Shown: positions 42,375 to 52,129, counted from the stretch's first letter. The stretch is DNA of 64,000 nt from Hyphomicrobiales bacterium (GCA_900470775.1 UCBZ01000017.1:388554-452553); one strand, 5' to 3'. Notes: a model not told the origin generated them from the sequence alone. Numbers and translations are program-made.

Positions 42375-44291
42375 CTATCCCAGCCCCCTCGCCTTCACGG
42401 CCACGCCGATCTCGTCGAGCACCGCCGCATCCTCGATCGTCGCCGGCATGGCGTAGTCCTCTCCATCGGCGATCTTCTTCATCGTCGCCCGCAGGATCTT
42501 GCCCGAGCGCGTCTTCGGCAGCCGCCCGACCGTCAGGGCCAGCCTGAACGCCGCGACCGGGCCGATCCTGTCGCGCACCAGCGCTACGAGCTCGCGCTCG
42601 ATTGCGTCGGGGCTCTGCGTCACCCCTGATTTCAGCACGACGAAGCCGCAGGGCTGCTCGCCCTTGACCGCGTCCCTGATGCCGACGACAGCGCATTCGG
42701 CCACCGCCGGATGCGAGGCCAGCACCTCCTCCATGCCGCCGGTGGAGAGCCTGTGGCCGGCGACATTGATGATGTCGTCGGTGCGCCCCATGATGAAGAC
42801 ATAGCCCTCGGCATCGATGAAGCCGGCATCCGAGGTGTTGTAGTAGCCCGGAAACGCCGCGAGATAGGATTCGGCGAAGCGCTCGTCGGCCTGCCACAGC
42901 GTCGGCAACGCGCAGGGCGGCAAGGGCAGCTTGAGCACGATCGCGCCCATCGTGCCCGCCGGAACCGACTGCCCGCCCTCGTCGAGACAGGCGATCTCAT
43001 AGCCCGGCATCGGCACCGTCGGGGAGCCCGGCTTCACCGGCAGCAATTCCAGCCCGATCGGGTTGCCGACGATGCAGGAGCCGGTCTCGGTCTGCCACCA
43101 ATGGTCGATGACCGGAACCTTGAGGATGTCCTGCGCCCAGACCAGCGTGTCGGGGTCGGCCCGCTCGCCGGCCAGGAACAGCGCGCGGAAATGCTGGAGG
43201 TCATGGCCCGCCAGCAGCTTTGCGTCGGGATCCTCCTTGCGGATGGCGCGGAAGGCCGTGGGCGCCGTGAACAGTACCACCGCCTTGTGCTCGGCGATCA
43301 GCCGCCAGAACGCGCCGGCATCGGGCGTGCCGATCGGCTTGCCCTCATAGAGCACCGAGGTCGCGCCCTGCAGCAGCGGCGCATAGACGATGTAGCTGTG
43401 GCCGACGACCCAGCCGACATCCGACGCCGTGATCATCACCTCACCGGGCTTCACACCATAGAGGTTGTCCATTGTCCATTTGAGCACGACGAGATGGCCG
43501 CCATTGTCGCGCACCACACCCTTGGGTCGCCCCGTCGTGCCGGAGGTGTAGAGGATGTAGAGCGGATCGGTCGCCGCGACCTCGACGCAATCCGCCTTGC
43601 GGCCGTTGGCCTTGGCGGCGGCGACCAGCATGCGCCAGTTCCTGTCGCGCGTCGCATGCATCGAGGCCTCGACCTGCGGGCGCTGCAGGATCAGGCAGGC
43701 TTCCGGCTTGTGCGAGGAGAGCGAGATCGCCGTGTCCAGCAGCGGCTTGTATTCGACCACGCGGCTCGGCTCGATACCGCAGGTCGCCGCCAGGATCACC
43801 TTCGGCTCCGCATCCTCGATCCGCGTCGCCAGCTCATTGGCTGCAAAGCCGCCGAACACCACCGAATGCACTGCGCCGATGCGGGCGCAGGCGAGCATGG
43901 CAAAGGCCGCCTCGGGGATCATCGGCATGTAGATGATGACGCGATCGCCCTTAGCCACGCCGAGATCCTGCAGCACGGCGGCGAGCGCCGCGACCTCGTC
44001 GAGCATCTGCGCGTAGGAATAGACCGTCTTGGTGCCCGTGACCGGGCTGTCATGGATCAGCGCGGCCTGCGCGCCGCGCCCGGCCGCCACATGCCGGTCG
44101 AGCGCATTGAAGCAGGTGTTGCAGGTCGCATCCGGAAACCAGCGGCCATAAGCACCCCGGCTCGCGTCGAAGATGGCGTCGGGCGGCTTGATCCAGTCGA
44201 TCGCCTGGGCGGCCTCGCGCCAGAAGCCCTCGGGATCGGCCTGCCAGCGCGCATAGGTGGAAGCATAGCCATGTGCATGCGGGGCATTCAT
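42375..44291 (-). CDS. prpE: Propionyl-CoA synthetase
   Basis: Activates propionate with ATP and CoA. 638 residues. The N-terminal block YGRWFPDATCNTCFNALDRH is the PrpE hallmark that separates it from acetyl-CoA synthetase. AMP-binding motif LYILYTSGTTGRPKG, TETGSCIVGNP, GRTDDIINVAGHRLSTGGME, and the catalytic and regulatory lysine K598 in PKTRSGKILR. No prpBCD methylcitrate genes nearby. Confidence 0.93.
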   Translation of the reverse strand: MNAPHAHGYASTYARWQADPEGFWREAAQAIDWIKPPDAIFDASRGAYGRWFPDATCNTCFNALDRHVAAGRGAQAALIHDSPVTGTKTVYSYAQMLDEVAALAAVLQDLGVAKGDRVIIYMPMIPEAAFAMLACARIGAVHSVVFGGFAANELATRIEDAEPKVILAATCGIEPSRVVEYKPLLDTAISLSSHKPEACLILQRPQVEASMHATRDRNWRMLVAAAKANGRKADCVEVAATDPLYILYTSGTTGRPKGVVRDNGGHLVVLKWTMDNLYGVKPGEVMITASDVGWVVGHSYIVYAPLLQGATSVLYEGKPIGTPDAGAFWRLIAEHKAVVLFTAPTAFRAIRKEDPDAKLLAGHDLQHFRALFLAGERADPDTLVWAQDILKVPVIDHWWQTETGSCIVGNPIGLELLPVKPGSPTVPMPGYEIACLDEGGQSVPAGTMGAIVLKLPLPPCALPTLWQADERFAESYLAAFPGYYNTSDAGFIDAEGYVFIMGRTDDIINVAGHRLSTGGMEEVLASHPAVAECAVVGIRDAVKGEQPCGFVVLKSGVTQSPDAIERELVALVRDRIGPVAAFRLALTVGRLPKTRSGKILRATMKKIADGEDYAMPATIEDAAVLDEIGVAVKARGLG

Positions 44292-44486
44292 TCGCGGCGT
44301 TCCTCTTCGGCCTGTTCTGGCCTACACCGCGCTCCGGAACCGGCAGCGACGGAGGCTCATTTTGCGCGGGATCGTGGTCGTTCGACCCTGCAGGCGCAAG
44401 CGCCAGGCTGTCAGACTTTCGCCCAGCGGGAGCACGTGCGGCCGGTCCCCGCGTCGTCATGACGCGCCATCGGGCTGTCTCCGGCC

Positions 44487-45242
44487 ATGACATTCGACCT
44501 GACCTTTTTTGCCGTCATGGTGCCGGCCGTCATCCTGATGGGCCTCGCCAAGGGCGGCTTCTCCGGCCTCGGCCTGCTCTCGCTGCCGTTGATGGCGCTC
44601 CTCGTCCCGCCGATCCAGGCTGCGGCGATCATGCTGCCGCTGCTGATCTCGCAGGATGTCGTCACGGTCTGGTCCTATCGCCGCGAGTTCAGCCGCCGCA
44701 ACCTCGCGACCCTGCTGCCCGGCGCGATCCTCGGCATTCTCGCCGGCTACCTGCTCGCGGCCAGGGTCTCCGACGCTGCCGTCGGCTTCGCGGTCGGAAT
44801 CATCTCGATCGGCTTCGCCCTGCGGCGCATGCTGGCCAGTGGCAAGACATCGGGCCCCGTCGCGAGCGCCCGCTACGGCGCCGGCACGTTCTGGGGAGCA
44901 GTGTCGGGCTTCACCAGCATGATCGCCCATGCCGGCGGGCCGCCCTTCCAGATCTACATCATGCCGCAGCGCCTTCCGCCGGGCGTCTTCGTCGGCACCG
45001 GCGCGATCTTCTTCGCGCTGATCAACCTGATCAAACTTGGCCCCTATATCGCCCTCGGCCAGTTCTCGGCCCAGAACCTCACGGCGTCGCTGGCGCTGTT
45101 TCCCGTCGCCATCGCCTCCACCATGGCCGGCGTCTGGCTGGTCCGTCGCGTGCCGGCCGAACGCTTCTACACGATCATCTACTGGCTGCTGCTCGCCGTC
45201 GGCCTCAAGCTCATCGTCGATGGAGTGCGCAGCCTCCTCTAG
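44487..45242 (+). CDS. TauE/SafE (TSUP) family membrane exporter, second copy
   Basis: 251 residues, about eight membrane helices. Opening FAVMVPAVILMGLAKGGFSGLG and middle FWGAVSGFTSMIAHAGGPPFQIYIMP are typical of the subgroup that carries the HAGGPPF motif, different from the TSUP protein at 14690. Substrate unknown. Divergent from prpE, with 195 bases between, and 108 bases upstream of an acyl-CoA synthetase gene. Confidence 0.87.
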   Translation: MTFDLTFFAVMVPAVILMGLAKGGFSGLGLLSLPLMALLVPPIQAAAIMLPLLISQDVVTVWSYRREFSRRNLATLLPGAILGILAGYLLAARVSDAAVGFAVGIISIGFALRRMLASGKTSGPVASARYGAGTFWGAVSGFTSMIAHAGGPPFQIYIMPQRLPPGVFVGTGAIFFALINLIKLGPYIALGQFSAQNLTASLALFPVAIASTMAGVWLVRRVPAERFYTIIYWLLLAVGLKLIVDGVRSLL

Positions 45243-45350
45243 TCCTCAGATGCGCCCAAAGCGCTCGCCCTTGCGCACCATCGGACAAAGGGATGGATTA
45301 CGGTGAAAGCCCGCAGAGGCTAAGCCTGCCGCGCGAGGGGGACGAGCCGC

Positions 45351-46979
45351 ATGACGATTTCAGCTTACGACACCGATCTCGACCGCAACCCGGCGAACCA
45401 CCAGCCGCTGACGCCGCTGCCCTTCCTCGAGCGCGCCGCCGCCATCTTCCCCGGCCGCGTCGCGATCATCCACGGCCCCCTGCGGCGCAGCTATGCGGAG
45501 TTCTATGCAAGGTCGCGCCGGCTGGCCTCGGCGCTTGCCCGCCATGGCATCGGCAAGAACGACACCGTCGCCGCCATGCTGCCCAACACCCCGGCCATGC
45601 TCGAATGCCATTACGGCGTGCCGATGTGCGGCGCCGTGCTCAACACCCTGAACACCCGCCTCGACGCCGCGATCATCGCGTTCTCGCTCGATCATGGCGA
45701 GGCCAAGGTGGTGATCACCGACCGTGAATTCTCGAAGACGATGAAGGAGGCGCTCAGCCTGTGCAAGGCGAAGCCGCTGGTCATCGACTATGACGACCCG
45801 GTCTATGACGGCCCCGGCGAACGGCTCGGCAGCGTCGAATACGAGGACTTCATCGCCGCCGGCGACCCGGATTTCGACTGGCAGATGCCCGCCGACGAGT
45901 GGGACGCGATCGCGCTGAACTACACCTCGGGCACGACCGGCGACCCCAAGGGCGTGGTCTACCACCATCGCGGCGCCAATCTGCTCGCGACCTCGAACAT
46001 CATCACCGGCAATATGGGCAAGCACCCGGTCTATCTCTGGACGCTGCCGATGTTCCACTGCAATGGCTGGTGCTTCCCCTGGTCGCTCTCGATCGTGGCG
46101 GGCACCCATGTCTGCCTGCGCCAGGTCCGGGCCAAGGCGATGTACGACGCGCTCGCCGATCATGGCGTGACCCATCTCTGCGGCGCACCGATCGTGATGT
46201 CGGCGCTGCTCAACGCCCCCGCGGAAGAGCGCCGCGATTTCCCGCAGACGGTCTCTTTCTTCACCGCCGCAGCCCCGCCGCCGGAAGCGGTGCTCGCCGG
46301 CATGAAGCAGGCCGGCTTCGAGGTGACGCATCTCTACGGCCTGACCGAATGCTACGGCCCTGCCGTGGTCAATGACTGGAATGATGACTGGGATGCCCTG
46401 CCCGCCCCCGAGCAGGCGGCGCTGAAGGCTCGCCAGGGCGTGCGCTATCCCGCGCTCGAAGGCCTCGACGTGCTCGACCCCGACACGATGGTGCCCGTTG
46501 CGCGCGACGGCACCTCGATGGGGGAGGTCATGATGCGCGGCAATGTCGTGATGAAGGGCTATCTCAAGAACGCGAAATCGACTGAAGCCGCCTTCACCGG
46601 CGGCTGGTTCCACACCGGCGATCTCGGCGTGCGCTATCCCGACGGCTACATCCAGCTTAAGGACCGCTCCAAGGACATCATCATCTCGGGCGGCGAGAAC
46701 ATCTCCTCGATCGAGGTCGAGGACGCGCTCTACAAGCACCCTGCCATCCAGGCCGCCGCCGTGGTGGCGAGGCCCGACGAGAAATGGGGCGAGACGCCTT
46801 GCGCCTTCATCGAGCTGAAGCCGGGCAAGACCGCGACCGAGGCCGAGATCATCGCCTGGTGCCGGCAGCATCTCGCCGCCTTCAAATGCCCGAAGACGGT
46901 GGTCTTCACCGAAGTCCCCAAGACCTCGACGGGCAAGATCCAGAAATTCCGGCTGCGCGAGATGGCGCGGGCGCTCTAA
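45351..46979 (+). CDS. Acyl-CoA synthetase (AMP-binding; medium/long-chain or DmdB-like)
   Basis: 542 residues. AMP motif LNYTSGTTGDPKGVVYHHRG, YLWTLPMFHCNGWCFPW, LYGLTECYGPAVV, LKDRSKDIIISGGENISSIEVED, and K529 in TSTGKIQKFRLREM. The pattern fits the group that includes fatty-acyl and 3-methylmercaptopropionyl-CoA ligases; the chain length cannot be told from sequence. Confidence 0.88.
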   Translation: MTISAYDTDLDRNPANHQPLTPLPFLERAAAIFPGRVAIIHGPLRRSYAEFYARSRRLASALARHGIGKNDTVAAMLPNTPAMLECHYGVPMCGAVLNTLNTRLDAAIIAFSLDHGEAKVVITDREFSKTMKEALSLCKAKPLVIDYDDPVYDGPGERLGSVEYEDFIAAGDPDFDWQMPADEWDAIALNYTSGTTGDPKGVVYHHRGANLLATSNIITGNMGKHPVYLWTLPMFHCNGWCFPWSLSIVAGTHVCLRQVRAKAMYDALADHGVTHLCGAPIVMSALLNAPAEERRDFPQTVSFFTAAAPPPEAVLAGMKQAGFEVTHLYGLTECYGPAVVNDWNDDWDALPAPEQAALKARQGVRYPALEGLDVLDPDTMVPVARDGTSMGEVMMRGNVVMKGYLKNAKSTEAAFTGGWFHTGDLGVRYPDGYIQLKDRSKDIIISGGENISSIEVEDALYKHPAIQAAAVVARPDEKWGETPCAFIELKPGKTATEAEIIAWCRQHLAAFKCPKTVVFTEVPKTSTGKIQKFRLREMARAL

Positions 46980-47010
46980 CGCACCGCGCCATCTTCGTGA
47001 CGCAGTAGCG

Positions 47011-47496
47011 TCAGGCTCCGGCGCGCCTGAGCGTGCCGTCGGGCGTCGAGCTGTCGACCGCCTGCGGCAGCACCCGCGACAGCCGCGCGAGCAGGTCCTC
47101 GCGCGAGAGGCCGGTCTGCCGGGTCAATGCCTCGATGAGATCGGGGCCGAGCGCCTGCTCGACTTCGGGGGCCTCGACCGTCTGGTTTGGACCCTGCCGG
47201 ACCCAGGAATCGGCCTTCTCGCCCTGGCCCGCCTGCTGGAAACGGTCGACCAGCTCGCCGACCATGCCGCCGATGCCGCCGGCACCGAGCATGCCGCCGA
47301 GATTGCCGAGGATGCCGCCCTGGCTTGCCGGTGCGCCGGTCTGGCCGGGCGCGGCATTGGCGCCGCTATTGGCCTGCGTCACGCCGCCGAGCCATTCGCC
47401 GATCTTGTCGCGGTTCTGGTAGCCGGCGACGGCCAGCAGGCCGAGCAGCGCCGTCAGCGACGGAAAGCCGCTATTCGAGTTGTTGTCCATGGACAT
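47011..47496 (-). CDS. yidB: YidB family (DUF937) protein
   Basis: 161 residues: a start with LTALLGLLAVAGYQNRDKIGEWLG, a Gly-rich middle (GGILGNLGGMLGAGGIGGMV) and the C-terminal block SWVRQGPNQTVEAPEVEQALG followed by LTRQTGLSREDLLARLSRVLP. Function unknown. It lies 28 bases downstream of the glsB-type gene and is probably part of the same stress operon. Confidence 0.87.
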   Translation of the reverse strand: MSMDNNSNSGFPSLTALLGLLAVAGYQNRDKIGEWLGGVTQANSGANAAPGQTGAPASQGGILGNLGGMLGAGGIGGMVGELVDRFQQAGQGEKADSWVRQGPNQTVEAPEVEQALGPDLIEALTRQTGLSREDLLARLSRVLPQAVDSSTPDGTLRRAGA

Positions 47497-47524
47497 GACT
47501 CCTGATGGTCGAGGTGAAAACGGA

Positions 47525-47785
47525 TCAGACCGTGCTCTTGCGGTTCGACAGCGCCGCCCAGACCACGAGAACGATGATCGCGCCGACGACGGCGCCGATC
47601 AGGCCCGCGCCCTCGCCCGGTCCGTACCAGCCCATCGACTGGCCAAGATAGGTCGCGACGAACGCGCCGATGATGCCGAGGATCGTCGTCAGGATGAAAC
47701 CGGACGGCTCGTTGGAGCCCGGTGTGATGAATTTGGCGATGATGCCCGCCAGGAATCCGATGATGATTGTCCCGAGAATGCCCAT
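47525..47785 (-). CDS. GlsB/YeaQ/YmgE family stress-response membrane protein
   Basis: 86 residues from ATG 47785, three membrane helices rich in glycine (GILGTIIIGFLAGIIAKFI, ILTTILGIIGAFVATYLG, LIGAVVGAIIVLVVWAAL). Transglycosylase-associated family, usually induced by general stress. An EcfG-type promoter lies upstream. Confidence 0.92.
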   Translation of the reverse strand: MGILGTIIIGFLAGIIAKFITPGSNEPSGFILTTILGIIGAFVATYLGQSMGWYGPGEGAGLIGAVVGAIIVLVVWAALSNRKSTV

Positions 47786-47819
47786 GATGTCCCTCCGCAG
47801 CCGAGTTTCCCGCCTGCTG

Positions 47820-47845
47820 AACCGCCAGCGCAGCCCCAAGGTTCC
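47820..47845 (-). promoter_or_regulatory. EcfG-type general stress promoter for glsB-yidB
   Basis: GGAAC (47845-47841), 16 bases, CGGTT (47824-47820) on the minus strand. The alphaproteobacterial EcfG consensus is GGAAC, 16-17 bases, CGTT, so the -35 is perfect and the -10 has one extra base. The predicted start is about 30 bases before the ATG. Confidence 0.5.
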
Positions 47846-47915
47846 GCCCGAGGCGAGAAGACGTACCGCAAAGGCATGAAGCCTCGACGACAGAGGGTCG
47901 CGCGAAACCGTCGCC

Positions 47916-49589
47916 TCAGTTCTTGATCGCCTTGGCGGGCGACCCTGCCCCCGGCGCGCCCGGCACCGACCAGGTGCTCGTCCAGGTCTCCGACAGCGTC
48001 CGGCCGCGCGCCTTCAGGAACATGCGCAGCTCTGCCGTCTGGCCATCGGGCAGCGTCGCATCGACGATGGCCCGGAAGCCCTTCGCGTCGGGGTTGGGCG
48101 AGAGGATCGTCGCGGTGATCGTTCCGCCCGTCGTGTTCGCGGCGATCTCGACGCGGCCCGGATCGGAGAGGAAATAGGGCAGGTCGCCCCCGGCGAAATC
48201 GACGATGAAGCGCTTCTTGCCGAGCCCGTCGGCATGCCCGTCCTCAATGTCCGAGCCGCTGAAGCTGTTCTGCGTCTGGGCATAGGCATGGAGGCGGTCC
48301 GTCGTCGACAGCGCGGTGATGCGGTAGCTGAACTCGGCCGGCTTGCCGGCGGGCAGCGGGTCCTTCGGCGTCCAGCAGGCGACGATGTTGTCGAAGGCCT
48401 CGTTGTCGGTCGGGATCTCGATCAGCTCGACGCGCCCCTCGCCCCACTCGCCATGCGGCTCGACCCAGTAGCCCGGCCGGGCGTGATAATGCGCCTCGAG
48501 ATCCTGGTAATGGCCGAATTCGCGGTCGCGCTGCATCAGGCCGAAACCCCTTGGGTTCTTGTCACCGAAGCTCGAGACGCGCAGCGCCTTGGGATTCTTG
48601 ATCGGGCGCCAGATCCACTCGCCGCTGCCGGTCTGCATCATCAGCCCGTCGGAATCATGGATTTCGGGCCGGAAATCGGTGCGCAGCGCCAAATCGCCCT
48701 CGCCGGCCTGGAACATCGAGGTCAGCGGCGCGATGCCGAGCCGCGCGATGCTCTTGCGCGGGATGATCGTCGCCGTGACCTCCACATTCGTCGTTTGGCC
48801 GGGCGTCACGACATAGCGGTAGGCGCCGGCGACGGAGGGCGAATCGAGCAGCGCATAGATCACCAGCTCGGTGGAATCCCGCGAGGGCTCCTCGACCCAG
48901 AGCGCCCGCATGAACGGAAACTCCTCCGGCTGCTCGCCACCGACATCGAGCGCCAGTGAGCGGGCCGAGAGCCCATAGCGCTGGCCGCGCCCGATCACCC
49001 GGAAATAGCTCGCGCCAAGGAAGGAGATGACCTCGTCCTGGACCTTCGGATCGTTGAGATTCGTGGTGATCGCAAAGCCAGCGAAGCCAAGCGACGGCGA
49101 GATCTGCTTGGGCACCGGCACCTTGCCGTATTCGTACAGCCCCGTGGTGAACGGGATCGGCATCGCCGCGCCATAGCGGATGACGTGCAACTGCACCGGC
49201 TTGTCATGCAGGAAGCCAAGATGGAACGGCAGCAGCCGGAAATCGGAGCCTCCCTCCTGCCAGATCGCTTTGTCCCGGCGAAAGCGGATCTCGCGATAGC
49301 TGTCATAGGTCAGCTTCGACAGCTCGGCGGGAATGGTGGCGCTTTCCGCGTCGAAGGGCCGCTCACCGAGGATACGCGCCTGACGCACGACATCGTCATA
49401 GCCGAAGCTCTTGGGCTGCGTGCCACCGGCCGGCGGGGTCTGCGCGGCGGCCGGGTACAGCCCGATGGCGCAGGAGGACAGCAGCAGAGCCAGCGCGTTC
49501 CGGCGCGAACGGCCCGCGCGGGCGGGGGCGTCGGAGGCCTCGACGACCTCCCCTGCCCCGATCGGGCGCTCGATGATGTGGGATCGCAT
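47916..49589 (-). CDS. opgG: OpgG/MdoG family periplasmic glucan biosynthesis protein
   Basis: 557 residues from ATG 49589. N-terminal export signal with twin arginines (RSRRNALALLLSSCAIGLYP), so Tat export as in OpgD is possible. Family blocks FGYDDVVRQARILGERPF, FQVHVIRYG-like LHVIRYGAAMPIPF, GASYFRVIGRGQRYGLSARSL, RPLKNP-like IWRPIKNPKALRVSSF, and GFGLMQRDREFGHYQDLEA. It shapes osmoregulated periplasmic glucans. No opgH is next to it. Confidence 0.92.
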   Translation of the reverse strand: MRSHIIERPIGAGEVVEASDAPARAGRSRRNALALLLSSCAIGLYPAAAQTPPAGGTQPKSFGYDDVVRQARILGERPFDAESATIPAELSKLTYDSYREIRFRRDKAIWQEGGSDFRLLPFHLGFLHDKPVQLHVIRYGAAMPIPFTTGLYEYGKVPVPKQISPSLGFAGFAITTNLNDPKVQDEVISFLGASYFRVIGRGQRYGLSARSLALDVGGEQPEEFPFMRALWVEEPSRDSTELVIYALLDSPSVAGAYRYVVTPGQTTNVEVTATIIPRKSIARLGIAPLTSMFQAGEGDLALRTDFRPEIHDSDGLMMQTGSGEWIWRPIKNPKALRVSSFGDKNPRGFGLMQRDREFGHYQDLEAHYHARPGYWVEPHGEWGEGRVELIEIPTDNEAFDNIVACWTPKDPLPAGKPAEFSYRITALSTTDRLHAYAQTQNSFSGSDIEDGHADGLGKKRFIVDFAGGDLPYFLSDPGRVEIAANTTGGTITATILSPNPDAKGFRAIVDATLPDGQTAELRMFLKARGRTLSETWTSTWSVPGAPGAGSPAKAIKN

Positions 49590-49684
49590 GGTCGCTCCTG
49601 TGCCTGCGCAGGCCCAACAAGGCCCGGCGTCAGAAGTTCCCGCGAAACGCCGAGGCCCGCCGCTGAGCCATCCCACACACGCGA

Positions 49685-49713
49685 CAAAAAAGCCGGCCCC
49701 TTTCGGGACCGGC
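49685..49713 (-). terminator. Terminator of the DUF465 gene at 49760
   Basis: GCCGGTCCC-GAAA-GGGGCCGGC (one G-U pair) followed by TTTTTTG on the minus strand, 46 bases after the stop. Confidence 0.88.
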
Positions 49714-49759
49714 GGAACTCACGCAACAGAAACGGGCCGCATCTTGCCCGCTGACGCCC

Positions 49760-49948
49760 TCAATGCAGCGTTCGGTCCGGCATCGTCTGCCGCACCCGCT
49801 CGATCTCTTCCTTCAGCAGCAGCTTCTTCCGCTTCATCTCGACCACGGTGAGATCGTCCGAGGAGGGGCGGGCCGCCGCCTGGGCGATGGCTTCCTCGAG
49901 TTGACGATGCTTGCGTTCGAGTTCGACGAGATGGGTCTGCAGCGACAT
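49760..49948 (-). CDS. YdcH family (DUF465) small protein
   Basis: 62 residues, a helical hairpin (LQTHLVELERKHRQLEEAIA, then VEMKRKKLLLKEEIERVRQ) typical of DUF465. The start ATG 49948 has GGAGGATCC ahead. Divergent from a second DUF465 gene at 50175. Confidence 0.88.
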   Translation of the reverse strand: MSLQTHLVELERKHRQLEEAIAQAAARPSSDDLTVVEMKRKKLLLKEEIERVRQTMPDRTLH

Positions 49949-50174
49949 CTGGATCCTCCTGATGAGCGGTTGACAGAAGCGAGTGTGACATAGAGCCGGC
50001 TTCACGTCTGCGGGGCTGTCTCGCAGTGCCGCATGACATTCTGTGATCGTAACCGGCCCCTTTCCGCGACAGCGCGAATACGACACACCGCGCAGGCGCC
50101 GGTCGTTCCCGCACTTGCGGGGCGCCCGGCGTCTCCGCATAGTCGCGGCCAATCGCGGCAATGATGGGACGGCA

Positions 50175-50393
50175 ATGGGATTCGAGTTGAGCCCGGACGA
50201 GGTCGAGGCCTTCACCACGGAACTGGCACGCCTGCGCGAGGAACACCGCGACCTCGACAGCGCCATCGACGCGCTCGAACGCGTCGGCACGATCAACCAG
50301 ATCCAGGTGCAGCGGCTGAAGAAGCGCAAGCTCTATCTCAAGGACCGCATCGCCCAGATCGAGGACGCGCTGACGCCCGACATTATAGCGTGA
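50175..50393 (+). CDS. YdcH family (DUF465) small protein, divergent partner
   Basis: 72 residues from ATG 50175; helical hairpin LARLREEHRDLDSAIDALER followed by NQIQVQRLKKRKLYLKDRI, the DUF465 core with the K-R-K-L-x-L-K-D signature. It pairs head-to-head with the gene at 49760, with 226 bases between. Confidence 0.87.
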   Translation: MGFELSPDEVEAFTTELARLREEHRDLDSAIDALERVGTINQIQVQRLKKRKLYLKDRIAQIEDALTPDIIA

Positions 50394-50500
50394 TAGCTAT
50401 TCAATCCTCGGCATCGGAGAACGATTTTATCCATCTAAATCGATTTACATGGCTCTAAACACGCGGTAGAGCCCCATCGCCCCTATGCGCGACGTCCCCT

Positions 50501-50542
50501 TGCGGAAGGGCTCTTGCGGCACTCCGTTGCCGACCTTCCGCA
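50501..50542 (+). other. Structured element ahead of the oxidase subunit IV gene
   Basis: TGCGGAAGG (50501-50509) and CCTTCCGCA (50534-50542) pair perfectly; inside, CGGCA/TGCCG forms an inner stem. It ends 45 bases ahead of the ATG at 50588. A second stem GGCTCTA/TAGAGCC lies about 25 bases upstream. The AT-rich bases 50394-50460 probably hold the promoter. Could be a leader structure; no known riboswitch recognised. Confidence 0.4.
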
Positions 50543-50587
50543 GGTGCGCTACAGGCAACGTAAGAGATGCTTTCTTGGGATCAGACC

Positions 50588-50887
50588 ATGGCCAGCCACG
50601 GACACCACGCCGACGATATTCCGCAGATGGATTATGCGGAGCATGAACGCACCTATGTCGGCTTCGTGCATTTCGCCGAGGTCGGCACCGTCGCCTGCCT
50701 CGCCTTCGTGGCGGCGCTTGCCGTCGGCGGCCTGAAGCATGCCTGGGGTTTCGCGATCATCGGCACGCTGTTGGCACTGGTTGGCACCGGTGTCGGCATC
50801 GCCTCGAAGTCGATCGGCTGGCGTGCGCCGGCGGTTCCCTTCGGGCTGCTGATGGCCGCGCTGCTGCTCCTGCCCGCAGCCCACTAA
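50588..50887 (+). CDS. aa3-type cytochrome c oxidase subunit IV-like protein
   Basis: 99 residues from ATG 50588. The N-terminal MDYAEHERTYVGFVHFAEVG is the family signature, followed by three hydrophobic stretches. It is a small accessory subunit of the aa3 oxidase. The core oxidase genes are not here; the next genes encode the transhydrogenase, a neighbourhood common in this order. Confidence 0.83.
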   Translation: MASHGHHADDIPQMDYAEHERTYVGFVHFAEVGTVACLAFVAALAVGGLKHAWGFAIIGTLLALVGTGVGIASKSIGWRAPAVPFGLLMAALLLLPAAH

Positions 50888-50920
50888 ATCTGCTCCAAGC
50901 GTTCGAGAGGTTACGCCGCC

Positions 50921-52129
50921 ATGCGCATCGCCGTGCCAGCCGAAACGCAAGGGGCGGAAACCCGCGTCGCCGTGACGCCGGAAACCGTCCGGAAATTCCT
51001 GGGGCTTGGAGCCGAAATCGTCGTAGAGACAGGCTGCGGCCTCACATCCGGCATCAGCGACGCCGACTACCAGGCCGCCGGTGCGACGATCGCCGCCAAT
51101 GCGGCTGAAGCGCTCGCGGGCGCCGCCATCGTGCTCAAGGTGCGCCGCCCGTCCGAGGCCGAGATCGCCGGCCTGCCCAAGGGCGCGCTCGTCGTCGGCA
51201 TCATGGACCCCTATGGCAACGAGGCCGCCGTCGAGGCGCTGTCGAAGGCCGGTGTCGCCGCCTTCGCCATGGAGTTCATGCCGCGGATCACCCGCGCGCA
51301 GGTCATGGACGTGCTCTCCTCGCAGGCCAACCTCGCCGGCTACCGCGCCGTGATCGACGGCGCCGCCGAGTATGGCCGCGCTTTGCCGATGATGATGACG
51401 GCGGCGGGCACCGTGCCGGCCGCGCGCATCTTCATCATGGGCGTCGGCGTCGCAGGCCTGCAGGCGATCGCCACCGCCCGCCGCATGGGCGCGATCGTCA
51501 CCGCCACCGATGTCCGCCCCGCGACCAAGGAACAGGTCGAATCGCTCGGCGCCAAGTTCCTCGCCGTCGAGGACGACGAGTTCAAGCAGGCCCAGACGGC
51601 CGGCGGCTACGCCAAGGAAATGTCCAAGGAATACCAGGCCAAGCAGGCCGAGCTGACGGCGAGCCACATCGCCAAGCAGGACATCGTCATCACCACCGCG
51701 CTGATCCCCGGCCGCCCCGCGCCGAAGCTGATCTCGGCGGCGATGGTCGAGAGCATGAAGGCCGGCTCCGTCATCGTCGATCTCGCGGTCGAGCGCGGCG
51801 GCAACTGCGAACTCGCCAAGCCCGGCGAGATCGCGGTAACCGCCAATGGCGTCAAGATCGTCGGCCATCTCAACGTGCCCGGCCGTCTGGCTGCGACCTC
51901 GTCGCAGCTCTACGCCAAGAACCTCTTCGCCTTCGTCGAGACGCTGATCGACAAATCAGCCAAGGCTCTCGCCGTGAACTGGGACGACGAGCTGGTCAAG
52001 GCGACCGCGCTGACCAGGGACGGCGCCGTGATCCATCCGAATTTTGCGGCCAAGGCTGCACCGGTCGAGTCCGCGCCTGCGCCGGTCGAGCCTGCGCCTG
52101 TCGTCGAGGGGAGCGTCACCAATGGCTAA
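50921..52129 (+). CDS. pntAA: NAD(P) transhydrogenase subunit alpha, part 1
   Basis: 402 residues. Soluble NAD(H)-binding domain: [20 protein letters not shown] start, the loop [23 protein letters not shown] block, and the dinucleotide-binding [27 protein letters not shown]. The three-gene form (pntAA, pntAB, pntB) is usual in alphaproteobacteria. The enzyme uses the proton gradient to make NADPH from NADH. Confidence 0.96.
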   Translation: MRIAVPAETQGAETRVAVTPETVRKFLGLGAEIVVETGCGLTSGISDADYQAAGATIAANAAEALAGAAIVLKVRRPSEAEIAGLPKGALVVGIMDPYGNEAAVEALSKAGVAAFAMEFMPRITRAQVMDVLSSQANLAGYRAVIDGAAEYGRALPMMMTAAGTVPAARIFIMGVGVAGLQAIATARRMGAIVTATDVRPATKEQVESLGAKFLAVEDDEFKQAQTAGGYAKEMSKEYQAKQAELTASHIAKQDIVITTALIPGRPAPKLISAAMVESMKAGSVIVDLAVERGGNCELAKPGEIAVTANGVKIVGHLNVPGRLAATSSQLYAKNLFAFVETLIDKSAKALAVNWDDELVKATALTRDGAVIHPNFAAKAAPVESAPAPVEPAPVVEGSVTNG

